Source: Ga0077527 sp021300125
GTDB lineage: Bacteria; Pseudomonadota; Gammaproteobacteria; Burkholderiales; SG8-41
Length of the DNA: 64,000 bases
Reading direction: 5' to 3'
NCBI GenBank assembly: GCA_046339595.1
Contig: JBKDUF010000048.1
Span: 1 to 64,000, forward strand
The notes beneath the pieces are model-generated. The model made no database searches. It was given only the letters and a program-made list of their open reading frames with translations, and had not been told where the DNA came from. How positions within the stretch are numbered: the stretch's first letter is position 1; every line of letters starts with the position of its first letter. Position numbers and translations under genes: made by a program. Positions 9,496 to 16,897 of the stretch are shown piece after piece.

Positions 9496-10143
9496 ATGGC
9501 CGAACGCCTGCAGATCGACATCGTTTCCGACGTGGTTTGACCCTGGTGCTTCATCGGCAAGCGCAAGCTGGAAGCTGCGCTGAAACAGTTCACCGAACTG
9601 TATCCCGATGATCCCGAGCCGGCCGTGCGCTGGCTGCCGTTCCAGTTGAATCCGGGCCTGCCGCCCGAAGGCATTTCGCGCGCCGACTATATTTTCCGCA
9701 AGTTCGGCGACCGCGACAGCTCGCGCTACGACCGCGTGGCAGGCGTCGGCAAAAGCGTCGGCCTTGACATGGCTTTCGACAAAATCCAGGTGCAGCCGAA
9801 CACGGTCCGCGCACACCGGCTGATCCACCATGCCGGCGAACTTGGCAGCCAGGATGCGGTGGCCGAAGCACTGTTCCGCGCCTATTTCTGCGAAGGCGCC
9901 AACCTGACCGACATCACGGTGCTGGCGCGCTATGCGGCGCAGGCTGGCCTTGACCGCGCGGCCACCGAGGCCTTTTTGCGCAGCGACGAGGGCGCGGACC
10001 TGATCCGCGCCGCGGATGCCGAGGCGCGCCAGGCCGGCATTGAGGGTGTGCCGTTTTTCATCGTCAATCGCACCATCGGATTGTCCGGAGCGCAGGACCC
10101 CGAGGTGCTGCTGCAGGCCATGCAGCAGGCCCGCGCCGCCTAA
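9496..10143 (+). CDS. FrnE-like DsbA-family oxidoreductase with in-frame TGA at the CxxC motif (candidate selenoprotein)
   Basis: Read through one TGA, the ORF gives 215 residues of a DsbA/FrnE thiol-disulfide oxidoreductase: thioredoxin fold with helical insertion, 'WLPFQLNPGLPPEG', 'GVPFFIVN' with the cis-Pro loop, and no signal peptide. The TGA (9538-9540, codon 15) falls where family members have the first Cys of CPWC: 'SDVV[TGA]PWCFIGK'. Translation should start at the ATG at 9496, which has GGGAG upstream. The ATG-to-stop frame is otherwise intact and strongly conserved, so this is not a long-dead gene. Selenocysteine (U-P-W-C) is the attractive reading; a TGC-to-TGA mutation or base-call error is the alternative. 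No selABCD gene lies in the window. Confidence 0.8.
9560..9581 (+). promoter_or_regulatory. Candidate bacterial SECIS hairpin
   Basis: Just downstream of the in-frame TGA the RNA can form a 9-bp stem (9560-9569 with 9573-9581) with one bulged A (9565) and a GGA apical loop (9570-9572). The loop starts 29 nt after the TGA and begins with G. Both points agree with the bacterial SECIS model as I recall it (about 16-37 nt spacing, G in the first loop positions). The short stem could also arise by chance. Confidence 0.45.
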
Positions 10144-10154
10144 GTCCCGCAGCC

Positions 10155-11615
10155 ATGAGCCAATCCGCTGGATACCGCCACGCGCTAAAGGCGGGGACCA
10201 CGCTCAACGAGTACCGCGTGGAGTCGGTGCTCGGCGCCGGCAGTTTCTGCATCACCTACCTTGCGAGGGATGTCCACCTCGACAAGCCGGTGGCGATCAA
10301 TGAGTATCTGCCGCGGGACCTCGCGCTGCGCGCGCTCGACGGCAGCGTGGCGCCGGTTTCCACCGCTCACCGCTTCGATTACCAGTGGGGGCTCGACCGG
10401 TTCATTCAGGAGGCGCGCGCCCTGGCACGCGTCAGCCATCCGCATATCGTGCGCGTACACCGCTATTTAGAGCTTAACGGCACCGGCTACATGGTGATGG
10501 ACCATGAGCAAGGCGAGTCGCTGACCCAGTACCTGGAGCGAGTCCCGCTGCCGCCGGAAGATGAAATACGCCGACTGCTGATGCCACTGCTCGATGGCCT
10601 TGCCGCAATACACGCTGAGAACATCCTGCACCGCGATATCAAGCCCGCCAGTATTTTCATCCGCAGCGATGCGCAGCCCGTGCTGCTGGATTTTGGCGCG
10701 GCGCGCGCCGTCGGCAGCGCGACGCGCAGCCTGACCGCTGTGCTGACGCAGGGTTACGCGCCCCTCGAGCAATACTCGCCCGACGGCAAACCGGGACCAT
10801 GGTCGGACCTGTATGCCCTGGCGGGGGTGCTCTTCCTCATGGTAACCGGCCGCAATCCGCCGGACGCCGTGACACGGCTGCAACTCGATACGGTGCCTGC
10901 AGCACTGCATGCTGCGCGAGGCCGCTACAGCGCGGTACTGCTGCAGACCATCAGCCGAGGGCTGACGGTGAATGCGGGATCACGGCCACAGAGCGTGGCC
11001 GGTTGGCGCGCGTTGCTGGAACCCGCGCCAGTGCATGGCCAGGCGGGTACTGCCCCGACCACGGCAGTTATCGGTGCGGCCTTGAAGACTGTCGTCAAGA
11101 GTCCGGCGGCAGGCGCCCAGACCACGGTGCGCACTGCGGTGTCCGTGCCCGACCACAGCGAGGCGTGGAAGCGCCTGACCCGGGCGGTTTTCTGGCTGCT
11201 CGCCATCAGCATTGGCATCAGCTGGTACGTGAAGCGCGAAACCGATCCGGCACCAGCACCCGCAATCGCTGCGCCTTCGGCGAAACGCGCGCCGGTGCAA
11301 GTCGAGGTTGTGCAGGCCCCGGCTCTCGAGGAGCTTCCGGTGTCACCTGCGATCGCAGCCCCTCCGGCTGATGTCGTGTTGGTGAAACCGGTCGAACTGT
11401 CCCAGGGGCGTGTACCCGAGCGTATGGCCAGCGAATTCCGCGGTGCAGACCGTGACGGCGACGGTTATCTTGCGCCCGCTGAAGTGGAGGAACGTTTTCC
11501 GCTTATCGCGAAAGAACTCGCTAAAGTCGATCGCGATGGCGACGGCCTAATTTCGATCGAAGAATTCGCTGAGTGGCGCCTTCAGCCGGTCGAACGCCGG
11601 CCGCTGCGCAAATAG
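10155..11615 (+). CDS. Membrane-anchored protein-kinase-like protein with two EF-hands; catalytic motifs degraded
   Basis: 486 residues. A bacterial Ser/Thr kinase domain (about 18-290) is followed by one membrane span (341-359) and a periplasmic Pro/Ala-rich tail with two canonical EF-hands (432-443 and 459-470, both 'DRDGDG' type). Compared with relatives from memory, the glycine loop reads 'GAGSFC', the VAIK lysine is Asn49 ('VAINEYLP'), and the catalytic-loop Asn after HRD is Ser166 ('HRDIKPAS'). HRD (159-161) and DFG (179-181) remain. These changes suggest a pseudokinase or very weak kinase. The EF-hands could pass a calcium signal across the membrane. It follows the FrnE-like gene by 11 nt. 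Confidence 0.85.
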   Translation: MSQSAGYRHALKAGTTLNEYRVESVLGAGSFCITYLARDVHLDKPVAINEYLPRDLALRALDGSVAPVSTAHRFDYQWGLDRFIQEARALARVSHPHIVRVHRYLELNGTGYMVMDHEQGESLTQYLERVPLPPEDEIRRLLMPLLDGLAAIHAENILHRDIKPASIFIRSDAQPVLLDFGAARAVGSATRSLTAVLTQGYAPLEQYSPDGKPGPWSDLYALAGVLFLMVTGRNPPDAVTRLQLDTVPAALHAARGRYSAVLLQTISRGLTVNAGSRPQSVAGWRALLEPAPVHGQAGTAPTTAVIGAALKTVVKSPAAGAQTTVRTAVSVPDHSEAWKRLTRAVFWLLAISIGISWYVKRETDPAPAPAIAAPSAKRAPVQVEVVQAPALEELPVSPAIAAPPADVVLVKPVELSQGRVPERMASEFRGADRDGDGYLAPAEVEERFPLIAKELAKVDRDGDGLISIEEFAEWRLQPVERRPLRK

Positions 11616-11989
11616 CGCCGGGTATCGCAGTCCTCGCTGCGCCCATCAAACTGCCGCAAAGTTGACGTGCAAACCTTCATCCTTTGTGACTTTTTGCCAT
11701 CGGAAAGGTGCTGTAATGACAGCGGGTTGAGCAGGGTAAGCGGGTTGCGTCGCGCCTCAACGCAACCCGACTGCGCCGCCAGGGCCATGATGTCGCGAAG
11801 CTCGCCCGAGCACTGCAAAAGGCCAGGCAGGCGGGATGCAGCCCTCACGTTATCTGCGCACCGTCCTCCAGCGCCAGTGGAGCCCAGGCTCCGGGCGTAT
11901 CGCCGAAGTCGCCACGGCTCTGCGCCTTGGTGATCTGGCGTTCGCTCTGCAGGTTTGGCAGGTATGCGGCGACGGGTATTGCGGACACA
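11616..11989. other. Intergenic region between convergent genes, no gene recognised
   Basis: 374 nt between the kinase-like gene and the convergent hydrolase gene. Short open frames here do not look like proteins. The only structure seen is a perfect 10-bp inverted repeat (11741-11750 with 11760-11769). Confidence 0.5.
11741..11769. repeat. Perfect inverted repeat
   Basis: CGGGTTGCGT (11741-11750) is exactly inverted at 11760-11769 with a 9-nt loop. There is no T-tract on either side, so it is not a standard Rho-independent terminator, although its position between convergent genes would suit transcription end processing. Confidence 0.5.
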
Positions 11990-12844
11990 TCAGCGGTGCA
12001 GCAGGAAATCACGAACTGCTGCGATCTGGTCGCTGGCCATGAGGGCGGGCGCATGTCCCACGCCGGAGAATTCGACCAGCCGTGATCTGGGGCCGCGCAG
12101 TGTCATGTCCCTGGCGGTTTCGCGCAGCAACAGGTCGGATTCGGCGCCGCGCAACAGCAGCGTCGGACAGGTGATTGCGTCGTAAACGTTCCAGAGCAGG
12201 ATATCCTGCGCTGCGGCCTTGCGGAGGGCTAAGGCGATGTCAGGGTCATAGATTACCCCCCAGCGACCATCAGGGTGCCTCCGCGCATTGTGCTCGGCGA
12301 GGTGGCGCCATTGGGCGTCGTTCAGCGGACCAAAGCTTGCAAATACCCGGCGAATGTAACGCTCGAAATCCTCGATGCATTCAAAACGCGGATCCTCGCC
12401 GACATATCTGCCAATGCGTTCCATCGAGACTTTCGGGATCATCGCGCCGACGTCATTCAGCACCAGGCGGCGTATCGGGGTGCCAGGGCGGGCAGCCAGC
12501 AGCATGCCGAGCATGCCGCCCATCGAAGTGCCAACCCAGTGAATTTCACGCGCGCCCTGCGCGGTGACCCGCGCGATCAGCGCGGTCATGTCGTTCATGT
12601 ATTGCGGATACCCGTAATCCTCGGGCTGGGGCAGCCAGTCGCTGCGGCCGCGGCCGGCGATGCTGACGCAGACCACGCGCAGGTCATCCTCAAGCGCTTC
12701 GGCCAGGGCATCGAAGTCGCGGCAATTGCGCGTCAGGCCATGCACGCAGATCAGCACGCGCGGATGATTCATATCTCCCCAATCAGTGTAATGCAGCCGG
12801 TGGAAACCGGCGCGGTTCAGGCAGAGCAGTTCACCGTTTCTCAT
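11990..12844 (-). CDS. Alpha/beta hydrolase
   Basis: 284 residues from the ATG at 12844; the frame is open upstream but would run into the neighbouring gene. Alpha/beta-hydrolase fold with the oxyanion 'HGLTRNCRDFD', nucleophile elbow 'GTSMGG', acid 'RGAESDLL' and catalytic His in 'GVGHAPAL'. It is cytosolic and probably an esterase or C-C hydrolase; the substrate is not readable. It lies 31 nt downstream of the GIDE/EF-hand gene on the same strand. Confidence 0.88.
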   Translation of the reverse strand: MRNGELLCLNRAGFHRLHYTDWGDMNHPRVLICVHGLTRNCRDFDALAEALEDDLRVVCVSIAGRGRSDWLPQPEDYGYPQYMNDMTALIARVTAQGAREIHWVGTSMGGMLGMLLAARPGTPIRRLVLNDVGAMIPKVSMERIGRYVGEDPRFECIEDFERYIRRVFASFGPLNDAQWRHLAEHNARRHPDGRWGVIYDPDIALALRKAAAQDILLWNVYDAITCPTLLLRGAESDLLLRETARDMTLRGPRSRLVEFSGVGHAPALMASDQIAAVRDFLLHR

Positions 12845-12875
12845 CCGCTTTTCGATGGCTGTTGTATTTGAAAAA

Positions 12876-13847
12876 TTACCTGAGGCCGAGCAACAACAGC
12901 CCCCAGGACCCAAGGCCCAGGAAGGCGATCAGGTGAACCCAGGCCCAGATCCGGTAGCGCCGCCCCAGGTTGTCTGGCATCTCATTGGCGAGCAGGAACA
13001 GCCGGCGGTCGCGCGGCTTGCGCAACAGGTGCACGCCTTCGGTCTGCGCGCCAAACTGCTCGTGGTGGCGCTTGCGCACCTCTCCGATAGCGGCCAGCCG
13101 CGCCTGCCCCCACTCTTCCAGGCTGATCTTGCCGTCGCGGTCGGCATCAAAACGCTGCAGCAGCATTTGCGGAGTGTTTTTCCACTCCGTGATCAGCGCG
13201 CTGACATCGAAATTCTCGTCGGCGGCGCTCAGCACATTGCCGCTGTGCGTGGTGAATTCACCGATCGCGTACACCGGGCCTTCGGGCAGCAGCAGCCATT
13301 CGGTATAGCGGCGACCGCTCTCCTTCCACTGCTTGCGATGGCTGCTTACCACCTCGGCGCCGTCAGGCGAGATTACACAGGCACCGGTGGCGTCCACCAG
13401 CAGGAAGTGATCGATGCTGGTGTTCTCTTCAACCGTGCTCCACTTGTTATTGCTGTCCTGTTCTTCGACGGTGTAGTGATACCAGCAGCAGGCCCGCAAA
13501 CTGACTGGTGAGCGTACGGTTGAACCGTCGAGCAGGCGGCCCACGCCGAAGAGCTCGACATACCCTTGAGCGGCAGAGGCAATATGCGATGTCGGCAGGT
13601 CGTGAATGGCACGGTAGCGGCGGGTGTTGCCGATCCAGGCAAAAAAGCTGACCACACTCATCGCCAGCAGTGCCCAAGGCCAGCTTTGGGGGTTCTGGTT
13701 TTGCAGCGCGATGGCCAGGATGATCGCGTGCAGCCCGCCGGAGAGCAGGATCGGCCCGCGGCCGCGGTAACCCGCGAGGCTGAAGGCTGAGGCGTTCAAG
13801 TGGAGACGGATTCGGGCAAGATGCGTATCCGGGGGCAGAAAGATCAA
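12876..13847 (-). CDS. GIDE-domain membrane protein with an inserted EF-hand
   Basis: 323 residues from a TTG start at 13847, preceded by GAGGGG on the coding strand. Two N-terminal membrane spans (about residues 30-72) lead to a GIDE-like domain of the MULAN E3-ligase type ('ELFGVGRLLDGSTVRSPVSLRACCWYHY'). An EF-hand follows ('DADRDGKISLEEW', about 235-247), and a C-terminal membrane span ends the protein. GIDE proteins commonly sit next to LemA in bacteria, as here (lemA at 13939). No RING finger is visible, so ligase activity is not implied. The EF-hand inside this protein is unusual. Confidence 0.72.
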   Translation of the reverse strand: MIFLPPDTHLARIRLHLNASAFSLAGYRGRGPILLSGGLHAIILAIALQNQNPQSWPWALLAMSVVSFFAWIGNTRRYRAIHDLPTSHIASAAQGYVELFGVGRLLDGSTVRSPVSLRACCWYHYTVEEQDSNNKWSTVEENTSIDHFLLVDATGACVISPDGAEVVSSHRKQWKESGRRYTEWLLLPEGPVYAIGEFTTHSGNVLSAADENFDVSALITEWKNTPQMLLQRFDADRDGKISLEEWGQARLAAIGEVRKRHHEQFGAQTEGVHLLRKPRDRRLFLLANEMPDNLGRRYRIWAWVHLIAFLGLGSWGLLLLGLR

Positions 13848-13938
13848 ACCCCTCTACCCGATCAGCGGGGAGAGGGTTGGGCTCAAGTGACGGCTTGGGC
13901 CGGAGCAGAGGGTCGGCTATCAGCCTTCAATTGCGCGA

Positions 13939-14514
13939 TCACGCGCTGAATAGCTGCTTGAAATCCACGTCCTTGCGTTCTTCCTCGCTGAACTCGAGCA
14001 GTTGCGCGGCCTTGAAGCCGAGCAGGCGGGCGACGATCAGGTCCGGAAACTGGTCGATGCGAACGTTGTTGATGTTCACCGACTCGTTGTAGAACTCGCG
14101 GCGGTCGGCGATGGAGTTTTCCAGCGCCGAGATGCGCGTCTGCAGCTGCTGGAAAGTCTGGTTGGCCTTCAGGTCGGGATAGGCCTCGGCCAGCGCGAAC
14201 AGGCTTCCAAGTGCAGCCCGCAATCCGCCCTCGGCCTGGCCAAGCGCCGGGATGTTCTGCGTCTCACGGGCGGTAAACACCTTCGAGCGTGCTTCGATCA
14301 CCCGCGTCAGGGTGTCCTGCTCGAATTTCATGTACTGTTTGCAGGTCTCCACCAGCTTGGGCAGCTCGTCGTGGCGCTGCTTGAGCAGAACGTCGATATT
14401 GGCCCAGGCCTTTGATACGTTGTGCTTGATCTGCACCAGCGCGTTGTAGATGGTGATGCCGTAGACCAGCACGACGACAACGACGGCGAGGCTTAGGATG
14501 GTGACAAATTCCAT
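13939..14514 (-). CDS. lemA: LemA family protein
   Basis: 191 residues. A single N-terminal membrane anchor (about 4-24) precedes a helical-bundle domain with the LemA signatures 'YNALVQIKHNVSKAWANIDVLLKQR', 'YPDLKANQTF' and 'FYNESVNINNVRI'. Its function is unknown. LemA proteins often pair with GIDE or TPM-domain membrane proteins. It is 91 nt upstream of the GIDE/EF-hand gene on the same strand, so the two are probably one unit. Confidence 0.95.
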   Translation of the reverse strand: MEFVTILSLAVVVVVLVYGITIYNALVQIKHNVSKAWANIDVLLKQRHDELPKLVETCKQYMKFEQDTLTRVIEARSKVFTARETQNIPALGQAEGGLRAALGSLFALAEAYPDLKANQTFQQLQTRISALENSIADRREFYNESVNINNVRIDQFPDLIVARLLGFKAAQLLEFSEEERKDVDFKQLFSA

Positions 14515-14593
14515 TCGAGTTCTCCCTGGATGACTTCCGCGGACAATTGTATAGCAGCCCCGGGGACTAATTGCACTCCAGCCGGCAACCCCT

Positions 14594-16105
14594 CTACCAG
14601 CTGTAGCCGACCGAATAGCGGACGATAGCTTCGGCTCCTGCCGCCACGCTCACCGGAAACGTCACGGTCCGCGCATCAACCTTGCGGTAGTCGTGACTCT
14701 TGCCGGTGATCTGCCAGTGGCTCCAGCGGTAGAGTTGTTCGCGCACCATCACGGTGACGGCTTCCTTTTTCTGGTTGCGCACCCTGACTTCGATCTCCTC
14801 GGTCATGGTCTTGCGTGTGCTGTCGATGCTGAAATTGACTTGCCGCCGCTCGCCAACCACATCGAAGGCCGAGCCCATCCGGATCAGCACATTTTCGTTG
14901 CGCGGGGTGTGGTCGAGGCTGTCTTCGCCGATGAACTCCAGCGTCTGGTCGGCGGGGTCGAGCTTGGACACGCGGATGCGGCCGGCGGGCAGGGGCTGGC
15001 CGAGGTTCTGTTCCTTGCCGTTCTTGAAGCTGATGAATACATCAACCTTGCGGTTGCCGGTCTCGCCATGGTTGCGGTCGGTGACCGGGCCGCCATGGCC
15101 TCGAAAGCCCGGGGTGCCCTGATAGACCAGGGTTTTCTCGCAGGGCACGCCGCGCGCCACCGGGAACAGCTCGAGCTGCTGGGTCGAATTGTCGGGCAGC
15201 GTCACCGGACGGCCGAGGGTGTAGAGGTGGTATTCGAAGAATTCCTTGTCCCCGAAACCGGGCGCGGCCTCGGCGGCGAGGCTGGCGCGGGCCATCATGG
15301 CTGGCGCGACACGGCCGGGTGGCTGCACGCGGTTGACGTCCCCAGCGACGAGTTTCAATCGTGCATCATTGTAGCTGGCGCCGGACTTGTTGATGATGCT
15401 GACCCAGGCGCCGACATCGAGTTTGCAGGTGCTGGCGTCCGCGCCGTCCTGGTAGGTCAGGTTGTAATCGGCCCACCAGGTCATGCCGCCGGTCTGGTAC
15501 GACACGCGGCTGGCCTGGTTGCCACCGCGGCTGGCGTGGAGGTCCCAGACCAGTGTCGGCCGCGTGATCAGGCCGCCGGGCAGGTCGGGCAGGCGCACGC
15601 CGGCGTTGTGCGGCAGGGTCTGGATGCCGCCGTCGTCGCGCTTGAGCACGAGGCCGCCGTTGGTGGAGAGCAGTGTGCCGCTGAAGCTTTCGACGCCGCT
15701 GCCGCGCACCTGGTCCACGCTGATGCGGCGGTCGAGGTATTTCTCCAGCAGCTTTTGCGTGTTGACCAGATCGAACTGGAAATTCTGTTCCAGCACGCGG
15801 GTGCCGGCGGGGTCGGTCAGCGAATCGAAGCGCACCGTGGTCGGGTCGATCAGCGCGGCGACATCGCTGAAGCGCACGCTGTTGTGGCCGCGCTGCAGGG
15901 CCAGTTCACGCTGCTGGCGGACGATGGCGTACCCGGGAATCGCGGCGCCGCTGCCGCCGCCGCGATACAGCTCCGGCGGCAGGGCGCCGGGGCGGGCTGT
16001 GCTGTAGATGGTGACGGCCTGACCGCTGCCTTCGCCCTGGGCGGTGGCGGTGGCGGCAAGCGCGGCGAGGGTCAAGGCAAGCAGCGGGCGGATGGCGGGG
16101 TTCAT
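14594..16105 (-). CDS. DUF4139 domain-containing secreted protein
   Basis: 503 residues with a Sec signal peptide (about 1-22, 'LLALTLAALAATATAQ'). The rest is beta-rich and fits the DUF4139/mucoidy-inhibitor-like family: 'YNLTYQDGADASTCKLDVGAWVSIIN' in the middle and 'VRVRNQKKEAVTVMVREQLYRW' near the C-terminus, ending in a conserved aromatic 'YSVGYSW'. It is probably periplasmic or outer-membrane associated, with unknown function. It is transcribed in the same direction as lemA but separated by 79 nt. Confidence 0.82.
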   Translation of the reverse strand: MNPAIRPLLALTLAALAATATAQGEGSGQAVTIYSTARPGALPPELYRGGGSGAAIPGYAIVRQQRELALQRGHNSVRFSDVAALIDPTTVRFDSLTDPAGTRVLEQNFQFDLVNTQKLLEKYLDRRISVDQVRGSGVESFSGTLLSTNGGLVLKRDDGGIQTLPHNAGVRLPDLPGGLITRPTLVWDLHASRGGNQASRVSYQTGGMTWWADYNLTYQDGADASTCKLDVGAWVSIINKSGASYNDARLKLVAGDVNRVQPPGRVAPAMMARASLAAEAAPGFGDKEFFEYHLYTLGRPVTLPDNSTQQLELFPVARGVPCEKTLVYQGTPGFRGHGGPVTDRNHGETGNRKVDVFISFKNGKEQNLGQPLPAGRIRVSKLDPADQTLEFIGEDSLDHTPRNENVLIRMGSAFDVVGERRQVNFSIDSTRKTMTEEIEVRVRNQKKEAVTVMVREQLYRWSHWQITGKSHDYRKVDARTVTFPVSVAAGAEAIVRYSVGYSW

Positions 16106-16226
16106 GGAGGAGCTCCTGGGTTGTCCTGCTGTTTAAACGCCGGAACTGGCCGGATGGGGTTAAGGCCCGCGGTGCCGGCGCGTACAATCCCGGCTGCAAG
16201 CGTCATCCACAGAAAACGGGACGGGC

Positions 16227-16805
16227 ATGAACAACATCTGCATTTTTTGCGGTTCGAACAGCGGTCGCGGCGAGACCTACGCCGAATCAGCGCGGGCGAT
16301 GGTGGCGGCAATCGGCGAGGCGGAGCTGGGCATCGTCTTCGGCGGTGGCAACATCGGGCTGATGGGGGTGATCGCCGAGGCGGCGCTGGCGCAAGGCGTA
16401 CGTGCGGTGGGTATCACGCCGCGGCGCCTGCTCGAGCGCGAGGTGGTGCATACCGGCCTGAATGAGCTGCACGTGGTCGAATCCATGCACGAGCGCAAGG
16501 CGCTGATGCGCGCGCAGTCCGATGCCTTCATCGCGTTGCCGGGCGGGCTGGGCACGCTGGACGAACTGTTTGAAGTCGCGGCGCTGACCCAGCTCGGCGA
16601 GCATCACAAGCCCTGCGGCCTGCTCAACACCTCGGGCTATTTCGACGGGCTGCGCGGTTTTCTGGACCATGCCGTGGCCGAGCGCTTCGTGACCCCGGTG
16701 CACCGGGACCTGCTGGTGGTGGAGTCGGACCCGCGGCGGCTGATTGCCGGACTGCGTGCCTGGAAACCGGCACAGTCCAGTAAATGGATGGACCGCAAGG
16801 CCTAG
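16227..16805 (+). CDS. LOG family protein (TIGR00730), nucleotide 5'-monophosphate phosphoribohydrolase-like
   Basis: 192 residues with the Rossmann-like LOG fold. It contains 'CGSNSGRGETY' near the N-terminus, 'FGGGNIGLMG' in the middle and the diagnostic 'PGGLGTLDELFE' (about residues 104-115), whose Gly and Glu residues form the active site. Family members remove the base from cytokinin or purine/pyrimidine 5'-monophosphates. It is a single gene divergent from the DUF4139 gene. Confidence 0.9.
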   Translation: MNNICIFCGSNSGRGETYAESARAMVAAIGEAELGIVFGGGNIGLMGVIAEAALAQGVRAVGITPRRLLEREVVHTGLNELHVVESMHERKALMRAQSDAFIALPGGLGTLDELFEVAALTQLGEHHKPCGLLNTSGYFDGLRGFLDHAVAERFVTPVHRDLLVVESDPRRLIAGLRAWKPAQSSKWMDRKA

Positions 16806-16897
16806 GTCCTGCCGGTAATGGGGGCATAAGAAATTTTGAGTCTGGCCCCGTGGTGGCCCCCATAAAATCCGCCAGCCACCATGCACCGGGGAATCCC

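Noticed and set aside
9544..9564. A second possible hairpin (GTGCTT with AAGCGC, 9546-9551/9559-9564) close to the in-frame TGA
   Set aside because: Its loop starts only 11 nt after the TGA and with CA, so it fits the SECIS model less well than the 9560-9581 hairpin.
10141..10154. Idea that the FrnE-like protein starts at GTG/ATG after the TGA, making the TGA irrelevant
   Set aside because: The first ATG downstream in frame (9625) would remove the whole CxxC motif and the first strand of the thioredoxin fold.
12855..13511. A long open frame on the + strand opposite the GIDE/EF-hand gene
   Set aside because: The minus-strand frame has membrane helices, a domain match and an EF-hand; the + frame is a Gln/Arg/Ala-rich shadow typical of GC-rich DNA.
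13848..13880. CCCCTCT...AGAGGGTT hairpin considered as a terminator
   Set aside because: No T-tract follows on the coding strand, and it contains the ribosome-binding site of the TTG-start GIDE gene.
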